64,000 nucleotides of DNA, taken from contig NZ_JHYO01000010.1 of assembly GCF_000688235.1 (NCBI RefSeq), positions 1 to 64,000 on the forward strand. The letters are read 5' to 3'. The notes under the pieces are model-generated. The model had not been told where the DNA came from. It made no database searches and saw nothing but the letters and a program-made list of their open reading frames with translations. Position numbers and translations under genes: made by a program. The stretch is from Terasakiella pusilla DSM 6293. GTDB lineage: Bacteria > Pseudomonadota > Alphaproteobacteria > Rhodospirillales > Terasakiellaceae. Below, one piece after another: positions 44,685-53,245 of this stretch; the stretch's first letter is position 1; every line of letters starts with the position of its first letter.

Positions 44685-45452
44685 TTACGCCGCAGGCGGG
44701 ACCAATTTCCCCGCCTTCACCCAACGTTTACGATAAATGTCCTGCTGTTCTTCCAAGCTGTGGCCCTGTACCACCGCATCAACAAACGGCCCCGGACAGC
44801 CCACATCCACGGGCGCAATGGTGCCCACAGGCACAATCTCGTTGACCTCAACAATCGTGAAGTCCCCTGCCATGGCAATATCGCGTTGGTTTTGACGGCT
44901 GGTAAAGCGGAATTCCACATTCCCCAACTCATCTGCGCGCCAGCCTTTAATGATGGACACGTCTGATGTCAGTGCCTCTTCGATGAAAAATTCCTGCCCA
45001 TTGACGCTGACTTTGGGTTTCGGTTCTTCCAAATCGGGAAACAGGCCTTCTTCATCCAAGATACCCACACCGACCGGCACCAGCACGCCGCCCAGACCAT
45101 GACCGCCTGCGCGCACTTTTTCCGCCCATGTGCCCATAGGGAAATACTGCTTCACCAGCATGCGATCTTCAAGGTAGGCAAGGCTTGATTCCGGGGTTGT
45201 GCCCACATGGGTGGAGATCAGTTCTTTAACCAACCCCGCCCCAAATAGTTCCGATTTCCCAAAATCACCCCCGGCAAACCCCGGCGTATTGGTGATCAGG
45301 GTTAAGTCTTTGACCTGTCGGTCCAGCAACCAGTCGATGCAGCATAACGGTTCACCCGCACCGACAAATTCCCCGATCATGATCCGTGCGCCGTCCGTCA
45401 CTTTGGACATAGCTTCACCGATCGCCATAACCTTACTGTTATGAACGCTCAT
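44685..45452 (-). CDS. Family I CoA-transferase, subunit A
   Basis: A 255-aa alpha subunit. SVHNSKVMAIGEAMSKVTDGARIMIGEFVGAGEPL at the start has the usual nucleotide-loop region of CoA transferases (DGARIMIGEFVGAGEP), and CPGPFVDAVV near the C-terminus is typical of the longer alpha subunits. The C-terminal SLEEQQDIYRKRWVKAGKLV tail extends past the common core. It pairs with subunit B, 16 nt downstream, and starts 54 nt after the hydrolase gene. Confidence 0.9.
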   Translation of the reverse strand: MSVHNSKVMAIGEAMSKVTDGARIMIGEFVGAGEPLCCIDWLLDRQVKDLTLITNTPGFAGGDFGKSELFGAGLVKELISTHVGTTPESSLAYLEDRMLVKQYFPMGTWAEKVRAGGHGLGGVLVPVGVGILDEEGLFPDLEEPKPKVSVNGQEFFIEEALTSDVSIIKGWRADELGNVEFRFTSRQNQRDIAMAGDFTIVEVNEIVPVGTIAPVDVGCPGPFVDAVVQGHSLEEQQDIYRKRWVKAGKLVPPAA

Positions 45453-45506
45453 TGTTTCCTCCCTGTTCAGGATACGTATATGTTTGTTTATTTTATGTTT
45501 TTAGAC

Positions 45507-46349
45507 TTAGCTGTTTAAAAAGCCGATGATGCGCTCAAACTGATCCGGCACATTCATCGCCGGGGCATGACCCACGCCTTCCACTTCATAAAGGTCGCAA
45601 TTTTTGTTGCTTTCCAACATGGCATCGCGGGTTTCAACCGACAATAAATCCGTCACCGCCCCACGGATCAACAGCATCTTGCACTCAAGGCTGTTGAAAT
45701 GGTCCCACTGATCATAATCATTGGGATGCGCGATAAACTGACGCACCATGTTAGGATCATAATGCATGGTCACCGTACCGTCCGGATTGCGCCGCACAGA
45801 CGTTTCCGCCATCAAGCGCCATTGTTCATCTGTCAGATAGCCATAGGGTTTATAGATTGTGCGCAAGCCTTGTTCCAGCTCGCTGACACTTTGATAAACA
45901 GGCGGATTGCCTGCATAGGTCAGGATGCGATCAATGGCCGATTGCTCAATCTTCGGCCCCATATCGTTGAGGACCAGATGGGTGATGTTGGCGCGCATGG
46001 TTGTTGCCGCCACACGGATGCCCAAGGCCGCCCCCATGGACGTGCCCACCCATTTATAGGTTTCAAACCCAAAGTGCGCGCACAGATCACTGGCAATTTT
46101 ACCATAGAAATCGAGGCAATATTGCGTATCGGGATCAGACGCCCATTGGGACAGACCGCGCCCGATGGTGTCAGGTGCAATGATGTGATACTCCCCCGCC
46201 AGCTCTTGTGCCAGCGCATCAAAGTCACGTCCGGTACGGGCTAGGCCATGCCACATGACCATCTTTTTCGCATTGCCCTTGCCCCATTCCGTGACATGCA
46301 CTTCACGGCCCTGACAGGTGATGTAATGAGAGATCGGTGTATGTGTCAT
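45507..46349 (-). CDS. Alpha/beta-fold hydrolase
   Basis: A 280-aa alpha/beta hydrolase. The nucleophile elbow GTSMG gives Ser104; the oxyanion region is WHGLARTGRDF (about residues 33-43). The acid is probably the Asp in IRGAVTDLLS, and the catalytic His is in GVGHAPAM near the C-terminus. Such enzymes cleave esters, lactones or C-C bonds of ring-cleavage products. The ATG overlaps the livM stop by 4 nt, tying it to the transporter. The substrate is unknown; the neighbours suggest a carboxylic acid catabolite. Confidence 0.88.
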   Translation of the reverse strand: MTHTPISHYITCQGREVHVTEWGKGNAKKMVMWHGLARTGRDFDALAQELAGEYHIIAPDTIGRGLSQWASDPDTQYCLDFYGKIASDLCAHFGFETYKWVGTSMGAALGIRVAATTMRANITHLVLNDMGPKIEQSAIDRILTYAGNPPVYQSVSELEQGLRTIYKPYGYLTDEQWRLMAETSVRRNPDGTVTMHYDPNMVRQFIAHPNDYDQWDHFNSLECKMLLIRGAVTDLLSVETRDAMLESNKNCDLYEVEGVGHAPAMNVPDQFERIIGFLNS

Positions 46350-47416
46350 GTCTTTGCCTTTCTAAGTCTGCCGACAATACCTGTCGGGAAGAAATAAACC
46401 GAGAGAATGAAGAGGATACCAAACCACAACAGCCAGCGATCCGGATGGATCAGGTCCGGCAACAACGGCAGGCCCATGGCGCTAAACTGGTCAGATGCCA
46501 CCTTCATCAATTCCTGCAAATAGTTTTGCGCCATGATAAACAGGGTGGATCCAATCACCGCACCATACAGCGTGCCCATACCGCCGATCACGACCATCAA
46601 CAGGATATCAACCATGATGTTGAGGCTAAGCGTGGTATCAGGCCCGGTATATTTCAGCCAGATCGCCATCAAACTACCAGCAAGTGCTGCCATACCGGCG
46701 GCAAGACAGTTGGTGGCTGTGCGGTAAATCACCGTGCGATAACCAATGGCTTCGGCGCGAAATTCGTTTTCGCGGATCGCCTGCAAGACGCGCCCGAACG
46801 GTGAATTCACCACCCGCAACATGAACAGGAACAAGCCAAAGGACGCAAACAGGATGCAGTAGTACAGCACCAGCTTGCCGTTAATACTCACGCCGAAGAC
46901 TTTATCCTTCATCAGTTTAAATGCCGGTGACAGTTCCCGCGGGATGGAATAGGTCAACCCATCTTCCCCACCCGTAAACTGATAAAGCTGTGACACCAGC
47001 AAGGTAAAGGCACTGGCAACCGCCAAAGTGACCATGGCAAAGAAAATCGCTTTTACCCGCAGGCTAAACAGGCCGATCAAAAAGGCCAGTAAGACAGAGC
47101 CAACAAAGCCCAAGGCGGTGCCGATAAAGATCGCATCATAGCCACGGCCCATTTCATTGAGCGTAATCGCAACCCCATAGGCCCCGATCCCAAAGAACAT
47201 GGTATGGGCAAAGGACACAATCCCGGTATAGCCCAGTAACAAATCATAGCTGGCAACAAGGACGATGAAGATCGCAATGCGCATCGCCGTTTCCATGGAC
47301 CGTGACCCGGGGAACAACCACGGCGTCAGCACCAGACCGACCACAATCACCACCAACAGCAATGTCAGTAGTTTGGAGCGTGGAAAATCACCGGAGAAAA
47401 TATAAGAAAACATCAA
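46346..47416 (-). CDS. livM: Branched-chain amino acid-type ABC permease LivM (system 1)
   Basis: A 356-aa inner-membrane permease of the LivM family with about ten helices. The family region SYDLLLGYTGIVSFAHTMFFGIGAYG (about residues 54-79) and the cytoplasmic loop FGRVLQAIRENEFRAEAIGY (about 225-244), which meets the ATPase, are visible. The last part includes the GGMGTLYGAVIGS block. Paralogues of this system import very varied substrates (amides, aromatic acids, urea), so the liv name is structural only. It is followed by the overlapping hydrolase gene. Confidence 0.92.
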   Translation of the reverse strand: MMFSYIFSGDFPRSKLLTLLLVVIVVGLVLTPWLFPGSRSMETAMRIAIFIVLVASYDLLLGYTGIVSFAHTMFFGIGAYGVAITLNEMGRGYDAIFIGTALGFVGSVLLAFLIGLFSLRVKAIFFAMVTLAVASAFTLLVSQLYQFTGGEDGLTYSIPRELSPAFKLMKDKVFGVSINGKLVLYYCILFASFGLFLFMLRVVNSPFGRVLQAIRENEFRAEAIGYRTVIYRTATNCLAAGMAALAGSLMAIWLKYTGPDTTLSLNIMVDILLMVVIGGMGTLYGAVIGSTLFIMAQNYLQELMKVASDQFSAMGLPLLPDLIHPDRWLLWFGILFILSVYFFPTGIVGRLRKAKT

Positions 47417-47426
47417 TCAGGCCCCC

Positions 47427-48458
47427 TTATCGACTTTTATTGACCGGCAGCAATCCTTCCGGACGCCACATCAAAATGAGAACCATCAACAGGATGTTCG
47501 ACCCCAACGCCACTTTCGGCGCAAGGTAGCCTGTATAGTTAGCGAGCAAACCCACCATCAAGGCACCGATAAAGCACCCTTCAACAGAGCCCAGACCACC
47601 GATGATCACGACGATAAAGATCAAGATCATCACGTTCATGCCCATATGGGCGGTCACGACTTCTTCATAAAGTCCCCACAGCACGCCGCCAAATCCAGCC
47701 AGTGCAGAGCCTGCAACAAACACCAGAATAAACACCATGGAAATGCGATAGCCAAGGGCGCTTACCATCTCGCGGTTTTCAACACCTGCGCGGATCACAA
47801 GTCCCAAACGCGTGCCGTTTAACGTCCAGCGCATGGCAAAAAAGATGATCAGACCCAAGACAACTGCGAGCAGACGGAATTTTTCAATCGCAATGGTGCC
47901 AAAGGTGAAAGACCCTTGCAACGCCAACGGGCGCAGGATGGTGATTTCGTCCGGTCCCCACAGCACGTAGATCAACTGTTCGGTGACGATCAGGCCACCC
48001 ATGGTGATCAAAATCTGTTTCAGGTGATCGCCGTAAACCGGCTTAACAATGACACGTTCAAAGACGTATCCCGCAACACCCGTCAGCCCCATGGCGGCAA
48101 CCACGGCTAGCAAGATCGCCGCAATATTTAAAAAGGCGACATCAGCCCCCGTCCAACTTGGCAGCATAAGCAACACCGAAATGCCAGCAAAAGCCCCAAG
48201 GGAAATAAAGGCCCCATGTCCAAAGTTCAGGACATCCATCAGGCCGAAGACCAAGGTCAGACCCGATGCCATGACAAAAATCATCATGCCCATGGCAAGA
48301 CCCGCAAGGGTCAAGGTGACCCACGTATCAAATTGCCCGATCAGGGCCAAGGCTGCCAAGGACACAATCGCGGTTGCCAATAAAGGCAGATTGCGTTCGG
48401 ACAGCAGAGAAAGTTTCGGGGCGCGCGTTGCGCTCAACCCTTTATCGTTCGTACTCAT
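47427..48458 (-). CDS. livH: Branched-chain amino acid-type ABC permease LivH (system 1)
   Basis: A 343-aa permease of the LivH family, somewhat longer than the usual 290-310 aa owing to an N-terminal extension of about 40 residues. ASGLTLVFGLMDVLNFGHGAFI (about 64-85) is the standard LivH start region. LGLVIRAGVENREMVSALGY (about 226-245) is the coupling loop, and GGLGSVEGCFIGALMVG follows. The start overlaps the livF stop by 4 nt. It pairs with LivM to form the membrane channel. Confidence 0.92.
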   Translation of the reverse strand: MSTNDKGLSATRAPKLSLLSERNLPLLATAIVSLAALALIGQFDTWVTLTLAGLAMGMMIFVMASGLTLVFGLMDVLNFGHGAFISLGAFAGISVLLMLPSWTGADVAFLNIAAILLAVVAAMGLTGVAGYVFERVIVKPVYGDHLKQILITMGGLIVTEQLIYVLWGPDEITILRPLALQGSFTFGTIAIEKFRLLAVVLGLIIFFAMRWTLNGTRLGLVIRAGVENREMVSALGYRISMVFILVFVAGSALAGFGGVLWGLYEEVVTAHMGMNVMILIFIVVIIGGLGSVEGCFIGALMVGLLANYTGYLAPKVALGSNILLMVLILMWRPEGLLPVNKSR

Positions 48459-49183
48459 TGGTGTGCCCCCATGCTCAGGCCTAACAGCTGTTCTTGCAGC
48501 TGTTCATTTTCTGCTAAATCGGACATTTTACCGCTATGAACAACCCGTCCGTCATCCATGACGCAGACAGTATCCCCGATGGTTTTCGCCATCTGGAAGT
48601 TCTGTTCCACCATCAAGATTGTGGTGTCGGTTTGTTTCAGTTCCACAAAGGCTTCGGTCAACGCGCCAATGATGGCAGGTGCCAGACCTTTTGTCGGTTC
48701 ATCCACCAGCAACAGACTGCTGGGTTCAATCACCGCACGTGAAATGGCAAGCATCTGTTTTTGCCCACCGGACAGGTTGCCCGCAGGCCAGTTCCAGAAC
48801 TTTTTCATCGCCGGGAACAATTGGAAAATCCAATCAAGACGCGCCTCATCCATCTCGCCCGTGCGCGCTGCCAAGATCATATTCTCTTTGACGCTAAGGG
48901 CAGAAAAAATGCCCATATCTTCCGGCACATAGGAAATCCCGTTTTTTGAAATATCGTGGGTTTCCATTTTTGTAATATCGGACCCGTTAAAGGTCACGCT
49001 GCCTTGGCTCGCCTGCCACAATCCCATGATTGTGCGCATGGTGGTTGTTTTACCCGCACCATTTCGGCCCAGCAGCATGGTGACACCCCCGCGCGGTACT
49101 TTCATATCCACCCCTTGCAGGATGTGATATTGCCCGATATGGGTATGGACCCCTTGCAGGTTTAGACAAAGTTGATCAGACAT
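48455..49183 (-). CDS. livF: Branched-chain amino acid-type ABC ATPase LivF (system 1)
   Basis: A 242-aa ATPase. Walker A LLGRNGAGKTTTMRTIMGLW (about residues 37-56), signature NLSGGQKQMLAISRA, Walker B LLLVDEPTKGLAP and the LivF-type MVEQN switch are all intact. The start is ATG 49183, 8 nt inside the end of livG, with AGGAG 9 nt upstream; the in-frame TTG at 49192 leaves no room for a ribosome site. It pairs with LivG to drive transport. Confidence 0.92.
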   Translation of the reverse strand: MSDQLCLNLQGVHTHIGQYHILQGVDMKVPRGGVTMLLGRNGAGKTTTMRTIMGLWQASQGSVTFNGSDITKMETHDISKNGISYVPEDMGIFSALSVKENMILAARTGEMDEARLDWIFQLFPAMKKFWNWPAGNLSGGQKQMLAISRAVIEPSSLLLVDEPTKGLAPAIIGALTEAFVELKQTDTTILMVEQNFQMAKTIGDTVCVMDDGRVVHSGKMSDLAENEQLQEQLLGLSMGAHQ

Positions 49184-49952
49184 GGTCGGCAACTCCTGTC
49201 CCTAAATATGCTTCCTGCACAATCGGGGAGGACATGACCTCTTTCGGTTCGCCATCGGCAACCAGAAACCCATTGTGAAGGACAATAATACGATCCGCCA
49301 AGGAATGGATGACATCCATTTTATGTTCTACCATCAGGACGGTTTTGTTTTTGTCGGCCTTGATCTCGTGGATCAGGTCCAGAATGACCGGAACTTCATC
49401 CACACTCATACCCGCTGTTGGTTCGTCAAACATCAACACGTCATGTTCCAAAGCCAGCATCAGTGCAACTTCCAGCTTGCGCTGTCCACCGTGTGGCAGT
49501 GTGGAGGCGATCACCTCAGCCTGATCATAAAGCCCGACGCGGGCCAAAAAATGATCGGCCTTTTCATTCAATTCACGATGACGGTCCGCCATCATAAAGA
49601 TGTTCAACCCAATACCGGCGCGGCTTTGCACAGCCAGTCGCACGTTTTCACGCACCGTCAGGTTTGAAAACAGGTTGGTCAGCTGAAACGCGCGCGCCAA
49701 CCCTTTGTGTGTCCGTTCAGAAACCGGCATGGAGGTGATATCCTCCTCATTTAGAAACGCGCGGCCTTCGGTGGCTTTTAACTGACCAGAGATCAGGTTG
49801 AAAAAGGTTGTTTTCCCTGCACCATTGGGGCCGACAATCGCAGTCAATGTACCGCGATGAAATTCTGCTGTGACGTTATTGACCGCCACGTGACCGCCAA
49901 ACCGCACGGTCAGACCGTCGGTGCGCAGGACGGGATGTTCTTGACCTGTCAT
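49176..49952 (-). CDS. livG: Branched-chain amino acid-type ABC ATPase LivG (system 1)
   Basis: A 258-aa ATPase. Walker A IVGPNGAGKTTFFNLISG (about residues 35-52), the LivG-type signature TLPHGGQRKLEVALML, Walker B VLMFDEPTAGMS and the switch His in VLMVEHKMDV are present. The conserved LARAFQLTNLFSNLTVRENV Q-loop block is also clear. It is separated from the binding-protein gene by a 92-nt spacer with a short hairpin and overlaps livF by 8 nt. It energises the LivH-LivM channel. Confidence 0.93.
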   Translation of the reverse strand: MTGQEHPVLRTDGLTVRFGGHVAVNNVTAEFHRGTLTAIVGPNGAGKTTFFNLISGQLKATEGRAFLNEEDITSMPVSERTHKGLARAFQLTNLFSNLTVRENVRLAVQSRAGIGLNIFMMADRHRELNEKADHFLARVGLYDQAEVIASTLPHGGQRKLEVALMLALEHDVLMFDEPTAGMSVDEVPVILDLIHEIKADKNKTVLMVEHKMDVIHSLADRIIVLHNGFLVADGEPKEVMSSPIVQEAYLGTGVADHV

Positions 49953-50010
49953 CGAGTTTTTCCGAAGTTAGAAAAAAGGGAAGAAAGGGAGAGACGCATG
50001 GGTCGTACGC

Positions 50011-50028
50011 CTCCCCCTCTCTGGGGAG
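50011..50028 (-). other. Short intercistronic hairpin after the system 1 binding protein
   Basis: CTCCCC and GGGGAG pair across a 6-nt loop in the spacer between the binding-protein and livG genes. It lacks a T-tract on the minus strand. It is short, but occupies the same position as hairpins after the other three transporter binding-protein genes that have downstream permease or kinase genes. Confidence 0.4.
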
Positions 50029-50044
50029 TGACACGAAGGTCGTG

Positions 50045-51226
50045 TTAGTTACGGATCGGAACGTTCATTTCTTCGATCGGAATTTCACGGACCAGTTCCG
50101 GGATCGCCCATTCAACGTTCTCATCCACTTTCAGCTTGAAGTGATACATGGATTGCAGCGCCTGATGGTCTTCTTTACGGAAGATCATTTTACCTTTCGG
50201 CGTGTCAAACTCCATACCTTCCATCGCCGTGATCAGGTCTTCAGTGTCGCTGGAACCTGCCTTTTTCAAAGCAGCAACAACTGCCATACCCGCTGTCATA
50301 CCACCTGCTGTGAAAAAGTCCGGCGGGCTGTCAAAACGTTTGTAATGTTCAGACACCAACCACTTGTTTGCGTCATTCTGTGGGATGTCGTGGTAGTAAT
50401 AGGTCGCGCCTTCCATACCCGGCAGCACTTTTAAGGCCTTCATCACAGCCAGAATATTACCGCCTGTTGCCAGCTCAACATTAAAACGTTCCGGGTTCAT
50501 GGCTTTGATTTTACCCATCGGGTTACCGGCACCAGCCCAGATCACAAAAATGATTTTACGGCCTTCTTCCTTGTCCAGCGCATCAAACAGGCGCTGTGCA
50601 GAAGCGGTAAAATCTTTGGTGTCACGCGGGGCGTATTCTTCAAAGACCAAATCGGCCCCTGTGTTTTGCAGTGCTTCTTTAAAAGCGGCAACGCCGTCAC
50701 GACCAAACGCATAATCTTGCGCAAGTGTGGCGATTTTTACGCCTTCCTGACCCAATGCAACCGCGTTTGCAATCGCATCCTGGGACGAATTACGCCCGGT
50801 GCGGAAGATAAAGCGGTTGAATTTTTCACCCGTGATCGAGTCCGCGACAGCAGGTTCGACCAGCAACAGTTTTTCATATTCCTGCGCGACCGGCAGCATC
50901 GCCAAAGCCACACCAGAAGACACCGGGCCAACTGCCAGATCAACTTCATCGTCAGCATAAGCTTCTGCCAACAAGGCTTTGCCCAGATCAGGTTTCAGCT
51001 GTGTATCTTTTTCAATAACTTCGATTTTACGACCATTCACTTCCATGGTCCCGCCAGTGGCAAACTCCAGCCCCATCAGCAATCCGGTATGGGATTGTTT
51101 GGCGTAGGCCTCATACGGACCTGTCTTCCCGTAAACATGTGCGATCTTGATCGGATCAGCGGCTTGTGCTTGAACGCTTAGACCTATAGCGCAGGCCAGC
51201 GCCACGGCAAACTGTGGCAACTTCAT
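50045..51226 (-). CDS. Periplasmic binding protein of Liv-type ABC system 1
   Basis: A 393-aa LivK-like (peripla_BP_6) receptor. A Sec signal peptide ends after about Ala22 (VQAQA before ADPIK). The mature start IKIAHVYGKTGPYEAYAKQS is typical of the amide/branched-chain class, as is VDLAVGPVSSGVALAMLPVA (about 103-122). The start is ATG 51226 (GGGAG about 8 nt upstream); the frame is open 78 nt further without a site. It is the first gene of a nine-gene operon behind a sigma-54 promoter (51274-51289). The accompanying CoA transferase suggests a carboxylic-acid ligand. Confidence 0.92.
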   Translation of the reverse strand: MKLPQFAVALACAIGLSVQAQAADPIKIAHVYGKTGPYEAYAKQSHTGLLMGLEFATGGTMEVNGRKIEVIEKDTQLKPDLGKALLAEAYADDEVDLAVGPVSSGVALAMLPVAQEYEKLLLVEPAVADSITGEKFNRFIFRTGRNSSQDAIANAVALGQEGVKIATLAQDYAFGRDGVAAFKEALQNTGADLVFEEYAPRDTKDFTASAQRLFDALDKEEGRKIIFVIWAGAGNPMGKIKAMNPERFNVELATGGNILAVMKALKVLPGMEGATYYYHDIPQNDANKWLVSEHYKRFDSPPDFFTAGGMTAGMAVVAALKKAGSSDTEDLITAMEGMEFDTPKGKMIFRKEDHQALQSMYHFKLKVDENVEWAIPELVREIPIEEMNVPIRN

Positions 51227-51273
51227 TGTAGGCTCCCTGTTAAATAAATATTTTTTGTTACTGACCTCTCTAA

Positions 51274-51289
51274 GGCAAATGTCGTGCCA
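51274..51289 (-). promoter_or_regulatory. Sigma-54 promoter of Liv operon 1
   Basis: Read on the minus strand: TGGCAC GACAT TTGCC, a near-perfect -24/-12 element with GG and GC at the required spacing. The predicted transcription start is near 51264, about 38 nt upstream of the binding-protein ATG. An enhancer-dependent activator gene lies just upstream. Confidence 0.82.
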
Positions 51290-51365
51290 GATTTTAAAAA
51301 GCACCTAAAACTGCCATTGCGAAAGATCTAACACAGCTTTTCTTCTTTTAGGACACACCCCAAAC

Positions 51366-51383
51366 TGTCCGGTTATTCGGACA
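51366..51383. promoter_or_regulatory. Candidate activator site (UAS), proximal copy
   Basis: Perfect dyad TGTCCG GTTATT CGGACA, centred about 93 bp upstream of the sigma-54 element of Liv operon 1. This is a typical enhancer distance. A matching imperfect dyad overlaps the end of the activator gene, and a lone TGTCCG half-site lies at 51436-51441. Confidence 0.65.
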
Positions 51384-51462
51384 AAGCCTTTTAAATCAGC
51401 CTTAAGGCACTGTTTTCAATTGAATATTTTAAATGTGTCCGAAAAAGATACAGTTTACACAC

Positions 51463-51480
51463 TGTCCGGTTAATCAGACA
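51463..51480. promoter_or_regulatory. Candidate activator site (UAS), distal copy
   Basis: TGTCCG GTTAAT CAGACA repeats the proximal dyad with the same 6-bp spacer and one mismatch in the right arm. It overlaps the stop codon of the PAS/sigma-54 activator gene. The two copies are 97 bp apart. Confidence 0.55.
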
Positions 51481-52948
51481 GTATCCCGAAAGCTGTCAGT
51501 TTTTCATAAAACTGCGCGCGAGAAATTCCCAATCGTTTTGCTGCTCTGGATTTCACATTATTTTCTTCCGCCAGGGCTTTAATCAATGCCTGACGTTCAA
51601 TATCTGCCAGCACTTCTTTCAGCTTCTTGCCTTCTGGCAGCGGGTCAAATCCGGCATTCTCTTCCACAGCGCGCACTTGGCGCTGACGCTTGGCAAGACT
51701 AGGGATCAACTCGATGATATGGCGTTCTTCCAGCACATCTTCATCAAAACGCGCACTTGCCTGATCCAGTATATTGCGCAATTCACGCACATTGCCGGGC
51801 CAGTCATACAATTTTAAAAGCTCAATAGCTTCATCGGAGAGTGCGGGTGTTGGTTGACCTGTTGCTTCTGCGATATGGTCCAACAAGACCTCACACAACC
51901 CCGGCAGGTCTGACGGACGTTCCTTCAACGACGGCACCAACAAGGGCACCACATTCAGGCGGTAATAAAGGTCGGCGCGGAAATCACCATTTTGCACCAT
52001 TTCTTCAAGGTTTCGACTGGTCGCACTGATGACGCGCACATCAACGGACTGCACCTTGTTGGACCCGACAGGTTCCAGCTCACCTTCCTGCAAGACGCGT
52101 AACAGCTTGGGTTGCAGGCTGGCGGGCATGTCCCCGATCTCGTCCAAAAACAACGTGCCGCCATCCGCCAGTTGAAACTTCCCAAGACGGTCTTTTTTAG
52201 ACGCCCCTGTATAAGCACCAGAAGCAGTGCCGAACAATTCCGCCTCCAACAATCCTTCCGGGATCGCAGAGACGTTGATACGAACCATGGACGCGTCCGA
52301 TCTTGCAGAACTATGATGGATCGCATGGGCCAGCAGCTCTTTACCTGTCCCCGTTGCACCCAGCAACAAGACGGGCACGTCACGTTCTGCCGCGCGTCTG
52401 GCTTGGCGTTTCAGTTCCTGCACCGCTTTGGCATTACCAACAAAGTTAGAAAAACGGTACTTCGCCTGACGGGTTGCCGCCAGTTCTTTCTCCGCCTTCT
52501 TCAGATCGTTCTGCATGTTTTGAAAACGCGAAACCAAGGGCTTGAGCGCATTGAGGCGATCAAACAAAATGACCCCCATCGCGCCCACAATCCGGTCATT
52601 ATCATCACTCAACGGAATGCGCGAGATGGTGATCTGACGTTCTCCCAAATCCACGATATCGATCAAATCCGGCTGACCTTTGTCGATCACCCGCTTCATA
52701 TCTGTATGCGGTAAAATCTCAGCCAGATCGCGCCCCTCCAAGGGCTCGGTCCCATTCCAGCCGATCAAAGCCTTGAACTTATCGTTCATCCAAATGATCC
52801 GGCAGGAGGTATCAACCGCAAACGCTCCTTCGTAAAGATCATCAAAGACCTTTACCAGCGTACGTGCGGCTTTCAGCCGTATTTCACCTTCCATATTGGG
52901 GTGTTCGACTTTTTTAAGCCGAAAGAAAAACTGGAACGGATCACCCAT
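51470..52948 (-). CDS. PAS-domain sigma-54-dependent transcriptional activator
   Basis: A 492-aa enhancer-binding protein. It has an N-terminal PAS domain (about residues 30-130), a coiled linker (about 140-160), a sigma-54-interacting AAA+ domain (about 165-395) and a C-terminal Fis-type HTH (about 455-488: VKSRAAKRLGISRAQFYEKL). Walker A is GATGTGKE (197-204). The sigma-54-contact loop reads GAYTGA (244-249) instead of the usual GAFTGA. No receiver domain is present, so it probably senses a ligand or redox cue through PAS. It lies between two sigma-54 promoters, that of Liv operon 1 on its downstream side and that of the divergent alcohol-dehydrogenase operon. Confidence 0.93.
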   Translation of the reverse strand: MGDPFQFFFRLKKVEHPNMEGEIRLKAARTLVKVFDDLYEGAFAVDTSCRIIWMNDKFKALIGWNGTEPLEGRDLAEILPHTDMKRVIDKGQPDLIDIVDLGERQITISRIPLSDDNDRIVGAMGVILFDRLNALKPLVSRFQNMQNDLKKAEKELAATRQAKYRFSNFVGNAKAVQELKRQARRAAERDVPVLLLGATGTGKELLAHAIHHSSARSDASMVRINVSAIPEGLLEAELFGTASGAYTGASKKDRLGKFQLADGGTLFLDEIGDMPASLQPKLLRVLQEGELEPVGSNKVQSVDVRVISATSRNLEEMVQNGDFRADLYYRLNVVPLLVPSLKERPSDLPGLCEVLLDHIAEATGQPTPALSDEAIELLKLYDWPGNVRELRNILDQASARFDEDVLEERHIIELIPSLAKRQRQVRAVEENAGFDPLPEGKKLKEVLADIERQALIKALAEENNVKSRAAKRLGISRAQFYEKLTAFGILSD

Positions 52949-53027
52949 ATTGCAATCTCTTTACGCCTACCTGTTTATAATTATCTGTTTTTATTGCAAA
53001 TACCGCGCCACCTTACGTCCTTGCCCT

Positions 53028-53051
53028 TAAAAAAGTCCAAGGATTTTTTTA
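53028..53051. terminator. A/T-stem hairpin, possible terminator
   Basis: TAAAAAAGTCC and GGATTTTTTTA pair over 11 bp with one mismatch around a 2-nt gap. The element is followed by no obvious gene end on the plus strand. It may be a bidirectional terminator or a fortuitous A/T repeat between divergent genes. Confidence 0.35.
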
Positions 53052-53079
53052 TGAATGCCCTCCTAACCAGACCCGCCTT

Positions 53080-53104
53080 GAGCGAATATCGCTCTTTTTA
53101 TTTA
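53080..53104 (+). terminator. Orphan terminator-like hairpin upstream of the alcohol dehydrogenase operon
   Basis: GAGCG-AATAT-CGCTC followed by TTTTTATTT looks like a small intrinsic terminator on the plus strand, although no gene precedes it there. The dyad, and a GAGCGCTC palindrome about 30 bp on (53112-53119), lie about 110 and 82 bp upstream of the sigma-54 element at 53190. They could instead be activator-binding sites. Confidence 0.4.
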
Positions 53105-53189
53105 GGGTTTTGAGCGCTCATAGCTCCGCCTGATGTATTTACCCTACATAAAACCATTTTAAAACAATACCTTAAATCGATCCATCAAA

Positions 53190-53205
53190 TGGCATCCCCT
53201 TTGCT
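53190..53205 (+). promoter_or_regulatory. Sigma-54 promoter of the alcohol dehydrogenase operon
   Basis: TGGCAT CCCCT TTGCT fits the -24/-12 consensus with correct GG-GC spacing. The predicted start near 53216 leaves a 30-nt leader before the ATG at 53246, which has GGGAG upstream. The divergent neighbour encodes a sigma-54 activator. Confidence 0.75.
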
Positions 53206-53245
53206 ATTGAGCGTGTAAGTTTTAATAATCGGCAGGGAGATATCC

